Shown here: piece by piece, positions 62,063 through 64,000 of the stretch
How the letters are laid out: each line of letters begins with the position of its first letter
Numbering within the stretch: the first letter of the stretch is position 1
From: Palaeococcus ferrophilus DSM 13482
GTDB taxonomy: Archaea; Methanobacteriota_B; Thermococci; Thermococcales; Thermococcaceae
Assembly: GCF_000966265.1 (NCBI RefSeq)
Contig: NZ_LANF01000014.1
Coordinates: 1-64,000 of the forward strand
Length of the DNA stretch: 64,000 bases
Reading direction: 5' to 3'
Notes under the pieces: model-generated
Database searches by the model: none
What the model saw: only the letters and a program-made list of their open reading frames with translations
What the model was told of the DNA's origin: nothing
Made by a program: the position numbers and the translations under genes

Positions 62063-62704
62063 ATGTTCGGAGAGCACGAGCTGAGAACCCAGTTCATTAA
62101 AATAGCCGACACTAAAATCCACCTCCTCGAGGAGAGGGGGGGTCTTCTCAGATACCGCAGGGATGATGTTGAGAGGCTCATCAAGGTCAGCGGAGAGAAA
62201 CTCAAAATCCTGCCCGCTCCGGCGGAGGGCTACGGCGTGAGGCTTCTCATGATAAAGCTCAAATCTCCCATTGCCCTGCCTCCCAGGGAGTCCATTGATG
62301 GGTTTGTCAGCGCCCCCGTAGAGGTAAGCGTAAAGATTGGGAACCTGCAGGTGGACCGCTTCATCCCCGGAAAGGAGAAGTACGCCCTCTACGGGACGCT
62401 CGAGGCGGGAGTCATCTGCCGCTATCACGTGAGCGACTTCGACACTAGGGAGCCCGACTCGATAGGCGTGGCGAGAGTTCGGATGTCCAACCCCTCGAAC
62501 GAGTGGAAGTCCATCGAGAGGATAGTTGTGCCGATAAGGGGAACCACCATGTACTACACCGCCGAGAGGGCCTACTACCCCCTCCTAATCGTTGTGCTGA
62601 AAAACCACATGCCCGAGGTCAACAACACCGGAAAGCCGCCCGTGGATGGGCTCGAGGCCGTGGGTGAGAGCCACTCACTTCCGAACTTCATGATGAGGTG
62701 GTGA
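62063..62704 (+). CDS. DUF432 family protein (213 aa)
   Basis: The sequence matches the archaeal DUF432 group: FGEHELRTQFIKIADTKI, VSAPVEVSVKIGN and an IVVPIRGTTMYYTAERAYYP stretch. It has no signal peptide or transmembrane segment and looks beta-rich. It overlaps by stop/ribosome site with the MscS channel gene, an arrangement repeated in other Thermococcales, so it may be a cytoplasmic partner of the channel. The promoter near 62034 (ACTTTAAATC) puts the transcript start at or near the ATG. Confidence 0.8.
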   Translation: MFGEHELRTQFIKIADTKIHLLEERGGLLRYRRDDVERLIKVSGEKLKILPAPAEGYGVRLLMIKLKSPIALPPRESIDGFVSAPVEVSVKIGNLQVDRFIPGKEKYALYGTLEAGVICRYHVSDFDTREPDSIGVARVRMSNPSNEWKSIERIVVPIRGTTMYYTAERAYYPLLIVVLKNHMPEVNNTGKPPVDGLEAVGESHSLPNFMMRW

Positions 62705-62706
62705 GC

Positions 62707-63825
62707 GTGAACTCCACTGTGGGAAACGTCACTTCCCTCTGGGAGCAGGGGGCCTTTGCACAGACCCTGCTCTTCGGAATAACGGTAGGTGTGGTAGCCA
62801 GGGCGCTCATACTTTTCCTGATCGGACTTATTTTCGCGCGCTTCCTTAGGGGGTACCTCCTCCGGCTCAGCACGACAACGAAGTACGTCTGGATAATAAA
62901 CGAGGACACCGCCTCGACACTCCACAACCTCATAGTTGTGGTGGCCACCGTTTACGCGCTCGACGCCCTCGGGATTCTCTCCCTTGAGATTGCGGGGGCG
63001 AGCGTGAGCAACCTGCTCACGGCGTTTCTAGTGTTCTACTTCTCATATCTCCTCGCCAGGAAGTCCAAGGATTACATGATAATGCGTTCTTCGAGGCAGA
63101 AGCTCCCGGAGGTTCAGGTCAAGGCGAAACTATTCTACTACACCATGGTCACCCTGGCGTTCTTCATAGCCCTAAACATAGCAGGCTTCACAGGGAAGCT
63201 CACGACGCTTCTGGCAGCGGCTGGGATAACGGGTATCATCCTGGGTTTTGCCTCCCAGACTGTTGTAGCGAACTTCATCTCGGGCATATTCATGTACTTC
63301 GACAGGCCCCTCAAGATAGGGGACGCCGTGAGAATAGGGGACTTTGAGGGCATCGTCCATGATATCAGAATCCTCTCCACGAGGATAAGGCAGTGGGATG
63401 GAACACTCGTCAGGATTCCAAACGAGAGGCTCTTCAACAGCGAGATAATAAACCTCCAGAGGTACCCGGCCAGAAGGGCCGAAATAAACGTTGGGATAGC
63501 CTACAAAGAGGACGCCCAGAGGGCGATAGACGTTATAATGAAGGTCCTAGAAGATGAGCCAATAGTCCTGGCGGAGCCGGAGCCGAGGGTTTACGTGAGG
63601 GAGCTCGGGGACAGTTCCGTCAACATAACGATCTGGGCGTGGGTTCCCAGCGACCTGTGGCTGGGCCAGAACCTCCTTCGCTCGAAGTACCACCTCCTCC
63701 AGAAGATCAAGGAGGCCCTTGAGGGGGAGGGTATAGAGATACCGTTCCCGCAGAGGGTCAACTGGTTCGCGGAGGAGCTGAGGGTGAGGGTAGAGGAACC
63801 TGAAAGGGAAGGGAGAAACTCTTAA
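62707..63825 (+). CDS. mscS: Small-conductance mechanosensitive channel (MscS family, 372 aa)
   Basis: Four or so transmembrane helices precede the pore helix ITGIILGFASQTVVANFISG, the MscS hallmark, then the beta domain RPLKIGDAVRIGDFEGIVHD and RIPNERLFNSEI. The channel opens on membrane tension to release solutes during osmotic downshock. I placed the GTG start at 62707 (after GAGGTGGTGA); GTG at 62701 and 62698 are possible. It is coupled to DUF432. The end overlaps the convergent methyltransferase stop by 3 bp. Confidence 0.93.
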   Translation: MNSTVGNVTSLWEQGAFAQTLLFGITVGVVARALILFLIGLIFARFLRGYLLRLSTTTKYVWIINEDTASTLHNLIVVVATVYALDALGILSLEIAGASVSNLLTAFLVFYFSYLLARKSKDYMIMRSSRQKLPEVQVKAKLFYYTMVTLAFFIALNIAGFTGKLTTLLAAAGITGIILGFASQTVVANFISGIFMYFDRPLKIGDAVRIGDFEGIVHDIRILSTRIRQWDGTLVRIPNERLFNSEIINLQRYPARRAEINVGIAYKEDAQRAIDVIMKVLEDEPIVLAEPEPRVYVRELGDSSVNITIWAWVPSDLWLGQNLLRSKYHLLQKIKEALEGEGIEIPFPQRVNWFAEELRVRVEEPEREGRNS

Positions 63826-64000
63826 TCCCCTCTCTTTTCTATCAGCGCGTAGAAGAAGCCTATCGTCCTGTGCCTGTGGGGCCAAGCCCTCATAGTTCCC
63901 TCGAGGAAGCCGGGGTCGTAGGGGCCCTTCAATGGCACAAGCTCGGCCTCAGGATGCCTTTCAAGGAACCACCTCACAACCTCCTCGTTCTCCTCAGGAA
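63822..64000 (-). CDS. RNA m5C methyltransferase (NOL1/NOP2/Sun family), 3' part only
   Basis: Only the last 58 or so codons are in the window. They encode NEEVVRWFLERHPEAELV and the end GTMRAWPHRHRTIGFFYALI, which match the C-terminus of tRNA/rRNA (cytosine-5)-methyltransferases (the RxWPHRHxTxGFF motif). The catalytic Cys and SAM site lie outside. Identification from the tail alone is fairly safe, but not the target nucleotide. Confidence 0.75.
   Translation of the reverse strand, partial: PEENEEVVRWFLERHPEAELVPLKGPYDPGFLEGTMRAWPHRHRTIGFFYALIEKRGD

Overview
The window is a chromosomal segment of a hyperthermophilic euryarchaeon of the order Thermococcales, most likely a GC-rich Thermococcus. 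The evidence is the gene set itself: formaldehyde:ferredoxin oxidoreductase, archaeal PEP carboxylase, ADP-forming acyl-CoA synthetase alpha subunit, an Asp-ligated 4Fe-4S ferredoxin, an A-type ATP synthase in the order H-I-K-E-C-F-A-B-D, the branched-polyamine synthase BpsA, and an intein-bearing class II ribonucleotide reductase. Genes are dense. Many overlap by 4 nt (ATGA/GTGA), ribosome sites are GGTGAT-like, TATA boxes resemble TTTTTAA, and several transcripts look leaderless. I cannot name the species from the sequence alone.

Layout. 1-9 kb: a partial secreted protein, a TPR protein, EF-1beta with a zinc-ribbon partner, taw3, a block of imperfect direct repeats in front of tRNA-Leu(CAA), the acyl-CoA synthetase alpha subunit whose 3' end runs into that tRNA, coaD, an FAD oxidoreductase and a frame-disrupted small DNA-binding protein. 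9-25 kb: guaB, ppcA, the purSQL operon, formaldehyde oxidoreductase with a MoaD-like partner, nrdJ with its intein, a purine phosphoribosyltransferase, a PLP-fold/winged-helix fusion, speE and pdaD. 25-33 kb: a metallo-hydrolase, an AT-rich single-gene restriction-modification insertion, nicotinate phosphoribosyltransferase, ferredoxin, an Fe-S assembly protein, a PP-loop ATPase, bpsA and RNase P RNA. 33-50 kb: a membrane-anchored surface protein, UPF0216, the nine-gene ATP synthase operon, an intact threonine-synthase-like enzyme, TrkA, SecD/SecF, malic enzyme, speH and tRNA-Gln(TTG). 51-57 kb: a surface-structure locus with two winged-helix regulators, two DUF1102 secreted subunits, a SipW-type signal peptidase with an extra C-terminal half, a larger secreted protein and a DUF5305 membrane protein. 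57-64 kb: an HD hydrolase, a DUF434 protein, three lipoproteins, DUF432, an MscS channel and the 3' end of an RNA m5C methyltransferase.

How the genes work together. Polyamine synthesis is spread over the window: PdaD makes agmatine, SpeH makes decarboxylated SAM, SpeE transfers aminopropyl groups and BpsA branches the product. Purine metabolism is represented by guaB, purSQL and the phosphoribosyltransferase. The last two units share an 18-bp palindrome, TTGACATnnnnATGTCAA, at the same distance upstream of their TATA boxes, which suggests a purine operator.

Most interesting parts. (1) The 51-57 kb locus looks like an archaeal counterpart of the bacterial SipW/TasA fibre system. (2) The 445-residue threonine-synthase-like protein has Arg99 where the PLP Lys should be and carries a PadR-like winged helix, so it is probably a sensor-regulator and not an enzyme. 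(3) There is a shared purine operator. (4) The AT-rich R-M-S gene is a likely recent acquisition. (5) The intein sits exactly at the radical cysteine of ribonucleotide reductase.
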